21,065 bases of DNA, taken from positions 1-21,065 of the forward strand of contig NZ_SPQM01000084.1 in assembly GCF_004570345.1 (NCBI RefSeq). The letters run 5' to 3'. Of this stretch, positions 1-7,991 are shown piece after piece; within the stretch, counting starts at the first letter, position 1; every line of letters begins with the position of its first letter. The notes beneath the pieces are model-generated. The model made no database searches and was not told the DNA's origin. It saw only the letters and a list, made by a program, of their open reading frames with translations. The position numbers were made by a program, and so were the translations under genes. The stretch comes from Blastococcus sp. CT_GayMR20. GTDB lineage: Bacteria > Actinomycetota > Actinomycetes > Mycobacteriales > Geodermatophilaceae.

Positions 1-2
1 TC

Positions 3-311
3 AACGGGCTCGACGGCGTCCGGGTCGACATCGCGATGATGCGGACCCCGGACGGCCACGGCCGGCTCGAGCTGACGAAGTTCCATTCCCCGGAGGCGGT
101 CAGCGCGGAGCCGGAGAACGCACTGGGGAACACGCTGGGCCTACGCAGCGTCATGTTCACCGTCGACGACATCGACGCCACGGTCGCCGGCCTGCGGGCC
201 CGCGGCGCGGAACTCGTCGGAGAGGTGGCGCAGTACCTGGACAGCTACCGGCTCTGCTACGTCCGCGGCCCCGAGGGGGTCATCGTCGCGTTGGCCGAGC
301 AGCTCAGGTGA
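3..311 (+). CDS. VOC family (glyoxalase/dioxygenase-like) protein, 5' truncated
   Basis: The open frame runs in from the left edge, so the true start lies outside the window; an internal ATG at 36 is not the start. The C-terminal half resembles the vicinal-oxygen-chelate fold: a segment of the type VMFTVDDIDATVAGLRARGAEL starts the second beta-alpha-beta-beta-beta unit, and YVRGPEGVIVALAEQL closes it. Family members are small metal-dependent lyases, isomerases or dioxygenases, or binding proteins. The usual final metal-ligand Glu before the last strand reads Ala here (VIVALAEQ), so the chemistry cannot be assigned. Its stop overlaps the stop of the convergent thioesterase gene by 8 bases (TCAGGTGA). 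Family call is good; specific function unknown. Confidence 0.
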   Translation, partial: NGLDGVRVDIAMMRTPDGHGRLELTKFHSPEAVSAEPENALGNTLGLRSVMFTVDDIDATVAGLRARGAELVGEVAQYLDSYRLCYVRGPEGVIVALAEQLR

Positions 312-711
312 CCCCCTCCAGGTGCTTCGACCAGTAGGCGCGCTCGTCGTCGGTGAGCGCGCGGCTGGCGTGGGTCCTCATGTCGAACATGACGCAGACG
401 CCGTCCGCCCGGATCGCGGCCGCGTCGTCCTGGATCAGCTCCTGGCGGACGGTCACGGACTTCGTCCCGATCCGCGCGACCCAGCTCCGGACGGTCAGCA
501 CCTCACCGACGCGGTAGTACAGCTGCCGCAGGTAGTCGACCTCGAGCCGCGCCAGGATGATGTCGGGCGGCCGTCCCTCGGAGCTTCCTGACGCGGTGCT
601 CGCCATCGCGAGGCGGGCGTCCTCGAGGAGGCTCAGGGCCCGGGCGTGGTTGACGTGCCCGTAGGAGTCCGGGTCGGACCACCGCAGCTGGACCGGGTGC
701 TCGTGCCGCAC
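304..711 (-). CDS. Acyl-CoA thioesterase, 4HBT/hotdog family (YbgC/FcbC-like)
   Basis: About 135 residues of a single hotdog domain, the normal size for the 4-hydroxybenzoyl-CoA thioesterase-like family, which hydrolyses acyl-CoA thioesters in the cytoplasm. The N-terminal motif RWSDPDSYGHVNHARALSLLED carries the family's catalytic Asp (SDxDxxGHVN) at the start of the central helix. I chose the GTG at 711, which begins two bases after the end of the upstream gene's stop codon and leaves HEHPVQLRWSD as the usual short N-terminus. A GTG at 753 would add 14 unconserved-looking residues and overlap the upstream gene by 41 bases. It is the last gene of the baeRF-DUF2795-unknown-thioesterase operon. 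Substrate unknown. Confidence 0.
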   Translation of the reverse strand: MRHEHPVQLRWSDPDSYGHVNHARALSLLEDARLAMASTASGSSEGRPPDIILARLEVDYLRQLYYRVGEVLTVRSWVARIGTKSVTVRQELIQDDAAAIRADGVCVMFDMRTHASRALTDDERAYWSKHLEGVT

Positions 712-712
712 G

Positions 713-964
713 TCAGGGCAGGTCGGCGGTGTCCGACGACTGCCGGTGCCCACCCTGGGCGTCGTCCGGGTCGGCGTGCACCGTGCGCTCCTCGGACTCC
801 GCGAGGATCACCGCGGCCTGCACCTTGGGGTCGAGCTCACCCTTCGACGGGTCGGGATGACCCTCGACCGCCACCTCCTCCGGCAGCAGGTGCGACCGGG
901 TCTCGACGTTCTCCTCGGTGACGTTGGCCAGGGCCTCGGGCGACGGTTCCTTCATCGAGGGCAT
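713..964 (-). CDS. Small acidic protein of unknown function
   Basis: An 83-residue protein, rich in Glu, Asp, Pro and Ser, with no membrane segment or signal peptide and no motif I recognise. The middle (HLLPEEVAVEG, then QAAVILAESEERTVHAD) looks like the most ordered part; both ends look disordered. The ATG starts one base after the DUF2795 stop and the stop lies one base before the thioesterase GTG, so it is almost certainly translated as part of the operon. The first Met is followed by a second at codon 4, either of which could start. It is presumed soluble and cytoplasmic. No function is claimed; co-transcription with a stress-type baeRF protein is the only clue. Confidence 0.
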   Translation of the reverse strand: MPSMKEPSPEALANVTEENVETRSHLLPEEVAVEGHPDPSKGELDPKVQAAVILAESEERTVHADPDDAQGGHRQSSDTADLP

Positions 965-965
965 G

Positions 966-1223
966 TCAGAACCGTTTCTGCTCGGTGCCGAGGCCCAGCG
1001 CCTCGGCGACGTCCTGGACGTTGGTGAACTCCTGGCCCTCGGGAAGCCGGCGCAGTTGCGCGAGGACGGCGTCCGGCGCGTGGGCCTCCGACGCCTTCCC
1101 GACGAGCGTGTCGCGATCGGCCGGCCAGACCTCCTTGCCGAGGACCTCGGCGAGCGCCGCGCGGCGGTCGATGTCGCCGGGATCGGTGCCGGCGGGCGTG
1201 CCGGGCTGGTGCGGGTCGGTCAC
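966..1223 (-). CDS. DUF2795 domain protein
   Basis: An 85-residue protein starting at GTG 1223, whose first bases overlap the stop of the upstream baeRF gene as GTGA, a classic translational-coupling junction. The sequence after a short polar N-terminus is a DUF2795-like helical domain: ALAEVLGKEVWPADRDTL, a middle helix with VLAQLRRLPEGQEF, and a terminal TNVQDVAEALG segment. DUF2795 proteins are small, common in actinobacteria and of unknown biochemical role. The same frame stays open far upstream through the baeRF gene, so a naive caller may report a spurious 495-residue protein; the coupling GTG is the sensible start. Second gene of a four-gene operon. Confidence 0.
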   Translation of the reverse strand: MTDPHQPGTPAGTDPGDIDRRAALAEVLGKEVWPADRDTLVGKASEAHAPDAVLAQLRRLPEGQEFTNVQDVAEALGLGTEQKRF

Positions 1224-2362
1224 GAGTCGGTTCCTCCTTCGGTGGGGGTCGATGCGTCGGTGTACCGCAGGACGGCGGCCACCTCGTCCTCGCCCGGCAT
1301 CGCCGAACGCGGGACGATCACCACGCCCGCGCTGCTGGCCGCGGCGGCGGCGAGCAGCGCACGGTCGGCGGGCACGACCTCGCCGTGCACGCCCAGCGCG
1401 TCCATCTCCTGCTGGTCCACGCCCAGTTCGAGCGGCGAGCGGCCCACGAGGAGCGTGTCCTCGGCGGGATCGTCGACGATGACGAGGGTCTCCACCTGGC
1501 TCTTGCGCAGCGCCTCGACGACGGCGTTGCGGCCCGTCACCGACAGGCCGTGGGCAGCGGCCGCCTGCACCTGCTCGAGCACCTCGGCGCACTCGCGGGC
1601 CTCGTGCTCGGCGACGAGTTCCTTCATCCGCCGCTCGACCGGTTCGCGGTCGGCGCCGGCGGCGCGACCGCCCTCGTCCATCGTGACGACGAGATCGGAC
1701 CACACGCCGCTCGCACGGTCGGTCAGGATCTGCCGGGCCCGGACGTCGCCGGCCACCAGGACGAACCGGGGGGACAGCCGGCGGGCCATCGACTCGATGG
1801 AGGAGGCCACGTCGTCGGCGTTGTGCACCCACTTGTTCTCGGCGTTGTGCTGGTAGCGGTGGTGCGCCCAGCCACCGACCCGCACCTTCTGGATCTGGAA
1901 GTCGTCCCCGTCGACGCTCTCCTCCGCCTCGATCTCCCCCGAGGCGCCCATGAAGGTGATGTCGGCACCCACCCGGTCGATGACCACCATGATGTGCGGC
2001 ACCCGGCCCGGCAGCTGGCGGAGCACCGGCATCAGGTCGGGCTGGGGCGACCACTCGGCCACCTCGCGCCGGGGCGCGTCGGCCAGCGCGGAATCCAGCA
2101 CCACCGAGCCGTCGGCGGCCACGACGAGCGCCCGCCCTCTGAGGGTGCCGGCCGCACCACCCTCGTTGCCCTCCAGCAGCCGGCCGCGTACTGCCTCCAC
2201 GACCATCTCGGGGGCGCCCTGCTCGGAGAGCCGCCCGGCGATCGCACGGACCCGCAGGTCGAGCTCGGTGTCGGCGTTCTCGGTGGTGTGCGTGACGTCG
2301 GCGCAGACGGTGGCGTACGGACCGGACGCGGCGAAGACCGGCTCCAGGAAGGACAGGTCCAT
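1220..2362 (-). CDS. baeRF / Vms1-Ankzf1-like peptidyl-tRNA hydrolase family protein (Rv2629-like)
   Basis: 380 residues, the length of the mycobacterial Rv2629-type bacterial archaeo-eukaryotic release-factor (baeRF) family. Relatives such as eukaryotic Vms1 cleave peptidyl-tRNA on stalled ribosomes. An N-terminal domain ends near residue 100. A release-factor-like domain follows (HIMVVIDRVGADI at 123-135, then GGWAHHRYQHNAENKW at 163-178, the position of the family's catalytic loop). A C-terminal eL30-like domain has RNAVVEALRKSQVETLVI around 278-295. The canonical GGQ is absent; Gln171 lies in the loop but is not in GGQ context, so activity is inferred only. It heads the operon and follows a stress-sigma-like promoter (2431-2455); GAGGAG lies 13 bases before the ATG. 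Confidence 0.
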   Translation of the reverse strand: MDLSFLEPVFAASGPYATVCADVTHTTENADTELDLRVRAIAGRLSEQGAPEMVVEAVRGRLLEGNEGGAAGTLRGRALVVAADGSVVLDSALADAPRREVAEWSPQPDLMPVLRQLPGRVPHIMVVIDRVGADITFMGASGEIEAEESVDGDDFQIQKVRVGGWAHHRYQHNAENKWVHNADDVASSIESMARRLSPRFVLVAGDVRARQILTDRASGVWSDLVVTMDEGGRAAGADREPVERRMKELVAEHEARECAEVLEQVQAAAAHGLSVTGRNAVVEALRKSQVETLVIVDDPAEDTLLVGRSPLELGVDQQEMDALGVHGEVVPADRALLAAAAASSAGVVIVPRSAMPGEDEVAAVLRYTDASTPTEGGTDS

Positions 2363-2430
2363 GAGGGGCTGACATCTCCTCGGTCGCTCGAAACGGGCAA
2401 GGAAGAGCGGGCGGCTTCCGCTCTGGCCGC

Positions 2431-2455
2431 CTACCCATCGACCGGGTCCTCACAC
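2431..2455 (-). promoter_or_regulatory. Candidate sigma-B/F-type promoter of the baeRF operon
   Basis: Reading the minus strand, GTGT (2455-2452), 15 bases, then GGGTAG (2436-2431). This fits the general stress sigma consensus of actinobacteria (GNNT, 14-16 bases, GGGTAY) except for the last base. It would start transcripts near 2424 and leave a leader of about 60 bases before the ATG at 2362. Prediction from motif and spacing only. Confidence 0.
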
Positions 2456-2464
2456 GCGGTGTGA
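2450..2464. promoter_or_regulatory. Perfect 6-3-6 dyad in a divergent promoter region
   Basis: TCACAC-GCG-GTGTGA is a perfect inverted repeat centred between the divergent baeRF and DUF8129 genes. Its two arms supply the GTGT -35 elements of the two candidate stress-type promoters, so the symmetry may simply reflect mirrored -35 sites, or it may also be a regulator binding site. Confidence 0.
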
Positions 2465-2483
2465 AGACGGAGGGCAGGGGTAG
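2459..2483 (+). promoter_or_regulatory. Candidate sigma-B/F-type promoter of the DUF8129 gene
   Basis: GTGT at 2459-2462, 15 bases, then GGGTAG at 2478-2483: identical elements and identical spacing to the minus-strand promoter at 2431-2455. Predicted start near 2490, about 30 bases before the ATG at 2522, with a purine-rich GAGAGG ribosome site in between. Confidence 0.
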
Positions 2484-2521
2484 GCGGACCAGAGGACGCC
2501 GACGACCGAGAGGACGAGCGA

Positions 2522-3787
<1,266 letters not shown>

Positions 3788-3804
3788 GCGGTCCCTCCTG
3801 CCGA

Positions 3805-3821
3805 CGCCGTCGATGACGGCG
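3805..3821. terminator. Candidate bidirectional terminator between convergent genes
   Basis: CGCCGTC, loop GAT, GACGGCG gives a 7-bp perfect stem in the 36-base gap between the stops of the aldo/keto reductase gene (3787) and the DUF899 gene (3824). There is no T run on either side, so termination is inferred from position and stem only. Confidence 0.
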
Positions 3822-3823
3822 CG

Positions 3824-4639
3824 TCAGTGGGAGTGGCTCTGCCGGCCGAGGGACTGCACGGGTGTCGCGCCGGGGCGGGTCCACTGCGGCACGGGGCGGC
3901 TGGTCGGGCCCCAGCCGGCGTTCCCGTCGGCGTCCGAGCGCCAGTACCAGCAGATCGGCGCGCCGTGCCCACCGACCGGTGCACCGACCTCCGGGGCCTC
4001 CGGCCAGCCCTCGGGGTCGTCCTCCCATGCCTCGCGCCGGCCGTAGGGGGTCATGTCGAGCAGCCCGAGCGACCCGTCGGCCGGCTCGTTGCCCCGGCCG
4101 GTCGTGGAGTAGGTCAGGAACACCCGGTCCCCGTCGCGCAGGTAGCAGACGATGTGGCCCTCGTCCGTGGCGATCGGCGCCTCCACCCCACGCACCGAGT
4201 ACCAGGGCTGGGTGTACCCCATGAACTCGACGTAGGGAGCCACCTCGTGCCACGGGCCCGAGGTCAGGACGGCGAAGGAGACGCCGCGGGCGTTGAGGTA
4301 GACGGCGTCCCTCATGTGCCAGAGGTTGAACGTGCAGCCCTCGCACTGGCCCTGGTGCGGCGCGCCGTCGTACCACATGGAGTGGTACACCACGAGCTCC
4401 TCGCGGCCCTGGAACAGGTCCAGGAACGGGACCGCGCCGTCGGGTCCGACGACCTCCACCGTTCCGTCCACCTCCACCATCGGCAGCCGGCGGCGCGCCG
4501 CGGCGAGGGCGTCACCCTCGCGGGTGTGCGCCTTCTCGCGGACCAGGAGCTCGTTCCGGGCGGCCTGCCAGGTGGCCAGGTCGACGACGGGCGGGCGGCC
4601 GGGTAGCGCGGGGGTCGAGGCGTCCGGCGTGGTGGTCAT
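3824..4639 (-). CDS. DUF899 family thioredoxin-like protein
   Basis: 271 residues from ATG 4639, chosen because GGAGG lies five bases upstream; the frame extends 18 codons further without a ribosome site. The N-terminal helix (VVDLATWQAARNELLVREKAHTR) and the following MVEVDGTVEVVGPDG strands are typical of DUF899. A thioredoxin-like core follows with CEGC at 99-102 inside GQCEGCTFNLWHMRDA, then FAVLTSGPWHEVAPYVEFMG and PWYSVRG. The CxxC suggests a thiol-redox or metal-binding role, but the family has no settled reaction. The C-terminal part (residues 200-271) is rich in Trp, Pro and Gly. Cytoplasmic; single gene, convergent with the broken reductase gene. Family call is firm, function unknown. 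Confidence 0.
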   Translation of the reverse strand: MTTTPDASTPALPGRPPVVDLATWQAARNELLVREKAHTREGDALAAARRRLPMVEVDGTVEVVGPDGAVPFLDLFQGREELVVYHSMWYDGAPHQGQCEGCTFNLWHMRDAVYLNARGVSFAVLTSGPWHEVAPYVEFMGYTQPWYSVRGVEAPIATDEGHIVCYLRDGDRVFLTYSTTGRGNEPADGSLGLLDMTPYGRREAWEDDPEGWPEAPEVGAPVGGHGAPICWYWRSDADGNAGWGPTSRPVPQWTRPGATPVQSLGRQSHSH

Positions 4640-4670
4640 GGTGTCCTCCGTGAGATCTCGAGCCGGGCAG

Positions 4671-4682
4671 CGTCGTACGACG
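4671..4682. promoter_or_regulatory. 12-bp perfect palindrome upstream of the DUF899 gene
   Basis: CGTCGTACGACG is its own reverse complement. It lies 32 bases before the ATG at 4639, where a promoter would be expected. It is an operator candidate, though palindromes of this composition are not rare in DNA this GC-rich. Confidence 0.
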
Positions 4683-4744
4683 TCCCAGGACACCAGAAGA
4701 GACCCACGCCGCGGCCGGAACTCGTCGCGGCGGAATGCGACGGG

Positions 4745-5635
4745 TCACCCGCCGAAGGCGGCGGCGATGTCCATGACGGCCGGTCCGAGCAGCACGATGA
4801 ACAGCGTCGGGAGGATGCAGAGGATCAGCGGGAAGATCACCTTCACGGGGATCTGCATGGCCTTCTCCTCGGCCCGCTGACGGCGCTTGAGCCGCATCTC
4901 CCCCGCCTGGGTCCGCAGGACGTCGGCGATGGAGACGCCGTAGGCGTCGGCCTGCACCACGGCACGGATGAACCGGCGCAGGTCGGGGGCGCCGGTGCGC
5001 TCGGCCAGGGCGAGGTAGGCCTCACGGCGCGGCTGCCCCACCGCGATGTCCTGCAGGGTGCGCACCAGCTCGGCCGCCAGCGGCCCCTTGCCGTTCGCGC
5101 CGGCCCGCGCCATCGCCGACTCGAAGCCGAGTCCCGCCTCGACCGCGATGGTCATCTGGTCCAGGGTGTCCGGCAGCTCGAGCGCGATCGCCTCCTGCCG
5201 CTCCTGGCCGCGGCTGTGCAGCAGCAGCTCGGGCAGGAAGTACGCCACGACGGTGACAGTGACGGCCGTCAGCACCGTCAGCGGACTCGGGCCGCCACTC
5301 ACCACGAGCAGCCCGAGGGCGCCGGCGATCAGGGCCAGCACCAGCTTGGCGGCCACGAGCCGCGGCACCGGCCAGGCCGCCGGCCGGCCGGCGGTCCCCG
5401 CCAGCCGGTTGAGGCGGGCGACGGTCCCGCCCGGCGTGAGCACGCCGGCGAGCCGCGCGAGGACGCCGGGGCCCTCGGCGCCGGTGTCGGTGGGGAGCGC
5501 GATGCCCCGCAGCAGGTTGTCGCGGGACTGGACGACGACCGCCTGGGGGCGCGCGAACAGGGCCCAGCCGAACACCGGCAGGGCGAGCGCGACGGCCAGG
5601 GCCGCGGCGACGACGGGGAGCGGAAGAGGAGTCAT
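4745..5635 (-). CDS. tadC: TadC-like type II/IV secretion F-domain protein
   Basis: 296 residues from ATG 5635, which shares one base with the tadB stop (TGATG). An N-terminal membrane segment (5-25) is followed by a cytoplasmic stretch, two membrane segments (about 95-140), then the GspF-type domain. That domain has LPDTLDQMTIAVEAGLGFESAM, the repeat-like LAERTGAPDLRRFIRAVVQADAYG and AEEKAMQIPVKVIFPLILC, ending in a C-terminal membrane helix. TadC pairs with TadB as the inner-membrane platform through which the CpaF ATPase drives pilin polymerisation. The order TadA-TadB-TadC is the standard Tad arrangement. It is the last gene of the operon, with a 105-base gap before the next gene. The frame extends 11 codons upstream, but the coupled ATG is preferred. 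Confidence 0.
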   Translation of the reverse strand: MTPLPLPVVAAALAVALALPVFGWALFARPQAVVVQSRDNLLRGIALPTDTGAEGPGVLARLAGVLTPGGTVARLNRLAGTAGRPAAWPVPRLVAAKLVLALIAGALGLLVVSGGPSPLTVLTAVTVTVVAYFLPELLLHSRGQERQEAIALELPDTLDQMTIAVEAGLGFESAMARAGANGKGPLAAELVRTLQDIAVGQPRREAYLALAERTGAPDLRRFIRAVVQADAYGVSIADVLRTQAGEMRLKRRQRAEEKAMQIPVKVIFPLILCILPTLFIVLLGPAVMDIAAAFGG

Positions 5636-6579
5636 CAGAACCTGATCGCCACCGTCTTCTTGAGCCACAGCGCGCCGGCCAGCAGCATCACCGCGGCGAC
5701 GCCGAGCATGGCGTAGCCGGTCAGGCTCTCCGTGAACTTCGCGAGGTACCCGGGGTTGGTCAGCGAGATGAACCCGGTGACGCCGAACGGCAGCGCCATC
5801 AGCACGATCGCCGAGAGCTTCCCCTCGGCCGACAGCGCCTTCACCTGCCGGCGGATGCCGTTGCGCTCGCGGATCGTGTGGCCGACCGCGTCGAGCACCT
5901 CGGCGAGGTTGCCGCCGACCTCGCGATGGATGGCGATCGCCTGGGCGACCCAGGTGAAGTCGTCGCTGCCCATCCGCGCCGCGACCTCGTCGAGGGCATC
6001 GTTGAGGTCGCGGCCGACACGGGTCTCGTTGACGATCCGCGAGAACTCCTCCGACGTGGGTACGTCCGCCTCCGAGGCGACCGAGTCGACCGCCCTCAGC
6101 AGGCTGTGCCCGGCCCGCAGACTGCCGGCCATCAGCTGCAGCGAGTCGTCGAGCTGGTCGGCGAAGGCAGCCTGCCGCCGCGACGCCTTCAACCCGAGCA
6201 GCAGCTTGGCGCCGAAGGGGACGAGGACCAGGAACAGCAGGGCCACCAGCGGACCGCCCAGGACCGCGCCCAGCGCGCCCCCCACGACGGCGACGACGGC
6301 GACGAGCAGGACGTAGTCGGGAGGGCTCATGGCCATCCCCGCCCGCTCCAGCGCGGCGGCCCCGGAGGCCAGCCGGCCACGCTTGACCAGCGCCTTCTCG
6401 ACGGCGGCACCGGCCACCGACCCGACGCCGGCCAGGGCGGACGCCGACGGCGCGGCCGAGGGGTCCAACCGGGACAGCGGCACGCGGGAGGGACCCGCCG
6501 GCAGGACGACGAGAGCGAGCACCAGGAGCGCGGCACCGATGGCGACCACGCCGAGCACCAGCAACGCCGACGACGTCAT
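5635..6579 (-). CDS. tadB: TadB-like type II/IV secretion F-domain protein
   Basis: 314 residues from ATG 6579, which shares one base with the cpaF stop (TGATG); a GTG one codon earlier is an alternative. An N-terminal membrane helix (about 5-28) is followed by a linker rich in Ser and Ala, two close membrane segments (about 88-130) and the GspF domain. That domain has QLDDSLQLMAGSLRAGHSLLRAV, then DDFTWVAQAIAIHREVGGNLAEVLD and IRRQVKALSAEGKLSA. Two C-terminal membrane helices close the protein. This is the canonical TadB layout: one half of the membrane platform of the pilus machine, next to the ATPase gene. Confident by both domain and context. Confidence 0.
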   Translation of the reverse strand: MTSSALLVLGVVAIGAALLVLALVVLPAGPSRVPLSRLDPSAAPSASALAGVGSVAGAAVEKALVKRGRLASGAAALERAGMAMSPPDYVLLVAVVAVVGGALGAVLGGPLVALLFLVLVPFGAKLLLGLKASRRQAAFADQLDDSLQLMAGSLRAGHSLLRAVDSVASEADVPTSEEFSRIVNETRVGRDLNDALDEVAARMGSDDFTWVAQAIAIHREVGGNLAEVLDAVGHTIRERNGIRRQVKALSAEGKLSAIVLMALPFGVTGFISLTNPGYLAKFTESLTGYAMLGVAAVMLLAGALWLKKTVAIRF

Positions 6580-7991
6580 CACCAGCGGCCGCCGACCGGC
6601 TCGGCCACCCCGAACACGCGGGGCGAGAGCGTGATGCCGTAGTCGTCGAACTTGTCGGTGAACCGCGGGCGGACGCCGGTGGGCACCGGCTTGCCGAGGA
6701 ACCTCCCGGATGCGTCGACGCCGGCGGAGTAGTCGAAGAGGAAGGCGTCCTGGAGGGTGACCGTCTCCCCCTCCATGCCCTGGACCTCGGTCACGTGGGT
6801 GACCCGGCGGGTGCCGTCCCGCAGCCGGGTCAGCTGGACGACGACGTCGACGGCGGAGGCGATCTGCTCGCGGATCGCCCGCAGCGGCAGGTCCATCCCC
6901 GCCATGAGCACGAGGGTCTCGAGGCGTGCGATCGCGTCGCGCGGCGAGTTGGCGTGCACCGTCGACAGCGAGCCGTCGTGCCCGGTGTTCATCGCCTGGA
7001 GCATGTCCAGCGACTCACCCCCACGGCACTCCCCCACCACGATCCGGTCGGGGCGCATGCGGAGGGAGTTGCGCACGAGGTCGCGGATGGTGATCGCGCC
7101 CTTGCCCTCGATGTTCGGTGGCCGCGACTCCAGCCGGACGACGTGCTCCTGCTGCAGCTGAAGCTCGACGGCGTCCTCGATGGTGACGATCCGCTCGCCC
7201 TCCGGGATGAACGAGGACAGGACGTTGAGCAGCGTCGTCTTCCCGGTGCCGGTGCCGCCGGAGACGATGACGTTGAGCCGCGCGTCGACGCAGGCGTTCA
7301 GCAGCTCCGCCATCTCCGGCGACAGGGTGCCGAAGGAGATGAGGTCGTCGACCGTGAACGGGTCCTTGGAGAACTTGCGGATCGTCAGCGTCGACCCGCT
7401 GAAGGCCAGCGGCGGGATGATCGCGTTGACGCGCGACCCGTCGGCCAGGCGGGCGTCCACCAGTGGCGAGGACTCGTCGATCCGCCGTCCCACCCGCGAG
7501 ACGATGCGGTCGATGACCCGGCGCAGGTGCTCCTCGGAGGTGAAGCGCGTGGTGGTGCGCTCGAGCTTGCCGCCGCGCTCGACGTAGATCGACTCCGGCC
7601 CGTTGACCATGATCTCGGTGACCGCCGCGTCGTCCAGCAGCCGCTGCAGCGGCCCGTAGCCGAGGACGTCGTCGGCCAGCTCGGAGGTGAGCCGCTGCCG
7701 CTCCTCGGAGCTGAGCGGGACGTTCTCCTCCTCGACGACCTCGTCGAGCTCGCCCAGCACGATGGTGCGCAGTGCGTCCTCGCTGAGACTGGGGTCGTTC
7801 ATCCGGCTGCCCATGCGCTCGAACAGCGCCTTGCCGACCCGGTCCTTGAGCCGGGCGAGGGCATCGGTCGGCGGGGGCTGTTGAACCACCGCGGGCCGGG
7901 GGGCGGGCACGGGAGGGACGGCGGGCGCACCGGCGACCGGCGCCTCGACCGGGCGGCCCTTCGCGGCCTCGAGCCGCTCGTAGAGGTTCAT
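6579..7991 (-). CDS. cpaF: CpaF/TadA family Tad pilus assembly ATPase
   Basis: 470 residues from ATG 7991, sharing one base with the cpaE stop. The N-terminus has a Pro/Ala-rich flexible stretch (20-42), then the helical N-domain with [15 protein letters not shown] (107-121) and [18 protein letters not shown] (124-141). The secretion-ATPase core shows Walker [10 protein letters not shown] (245-253), an Asp box around IEDAVEL, Walker [10 protein letters not shown] (318-326) and the His box TVHANSP (344-350). This is a hexameric motor that powers Flp pilin assembly through TadB/TadC at the inner face of the membrane. The frame stays open far upstream through cpaE, so the start rests on the coupling junction and the [13 protein letters not shown]-terminus. 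Confidence 0.
   Translation of the reverse strand: MNLYERLEAAKGRPVEAPVAGAPAVPPVPAPRPAVVQQPPPTDALARLKDRVGKALFERMGSRMNDPSLSEDALRTIVLGELDEVVEEENVPLSSEERQRLTSELADDVLGYGPLQRLLDDAAVTEIMVNGPESIYVERGGKLERTTTRFTSEEHLRRVIDRIVSRVGRRIDESSPLVDARLADGSRVNAIIPPLAFSGSTLTIRKFSKDPFTVDDLISFGTLSPEMAELLNACVDARLNVIVSGGTGTGKTTLLNVLSSFIPEGERIVTIEDAVELQLQQEHVVRLESRPPNIEGKGAITIRDLVRNSLRMRPDRIVVGECRGGESLDMLQAMNTGHDGSLSTVHANSPRDAIARLETLVLMAGMDLPLRAIREQIASAVDVVVQLTRLRDGTRRVTHVTEVQGMEGETVTLQDAFLFDYSAGVDASGRFLGKPVPTGVRPRFTDKFDDYGITLSPRVFGVAEPVGGRW

Noticed and set aside
966..2453. A 495-codon minus-strand frame ending in the DUF2795 sequence
   Set aside because: Only its last 85 codons are real (from GTG 1223); the rest is an out-of-frame reading of the baeRF gene, rich in Arg and Gly.
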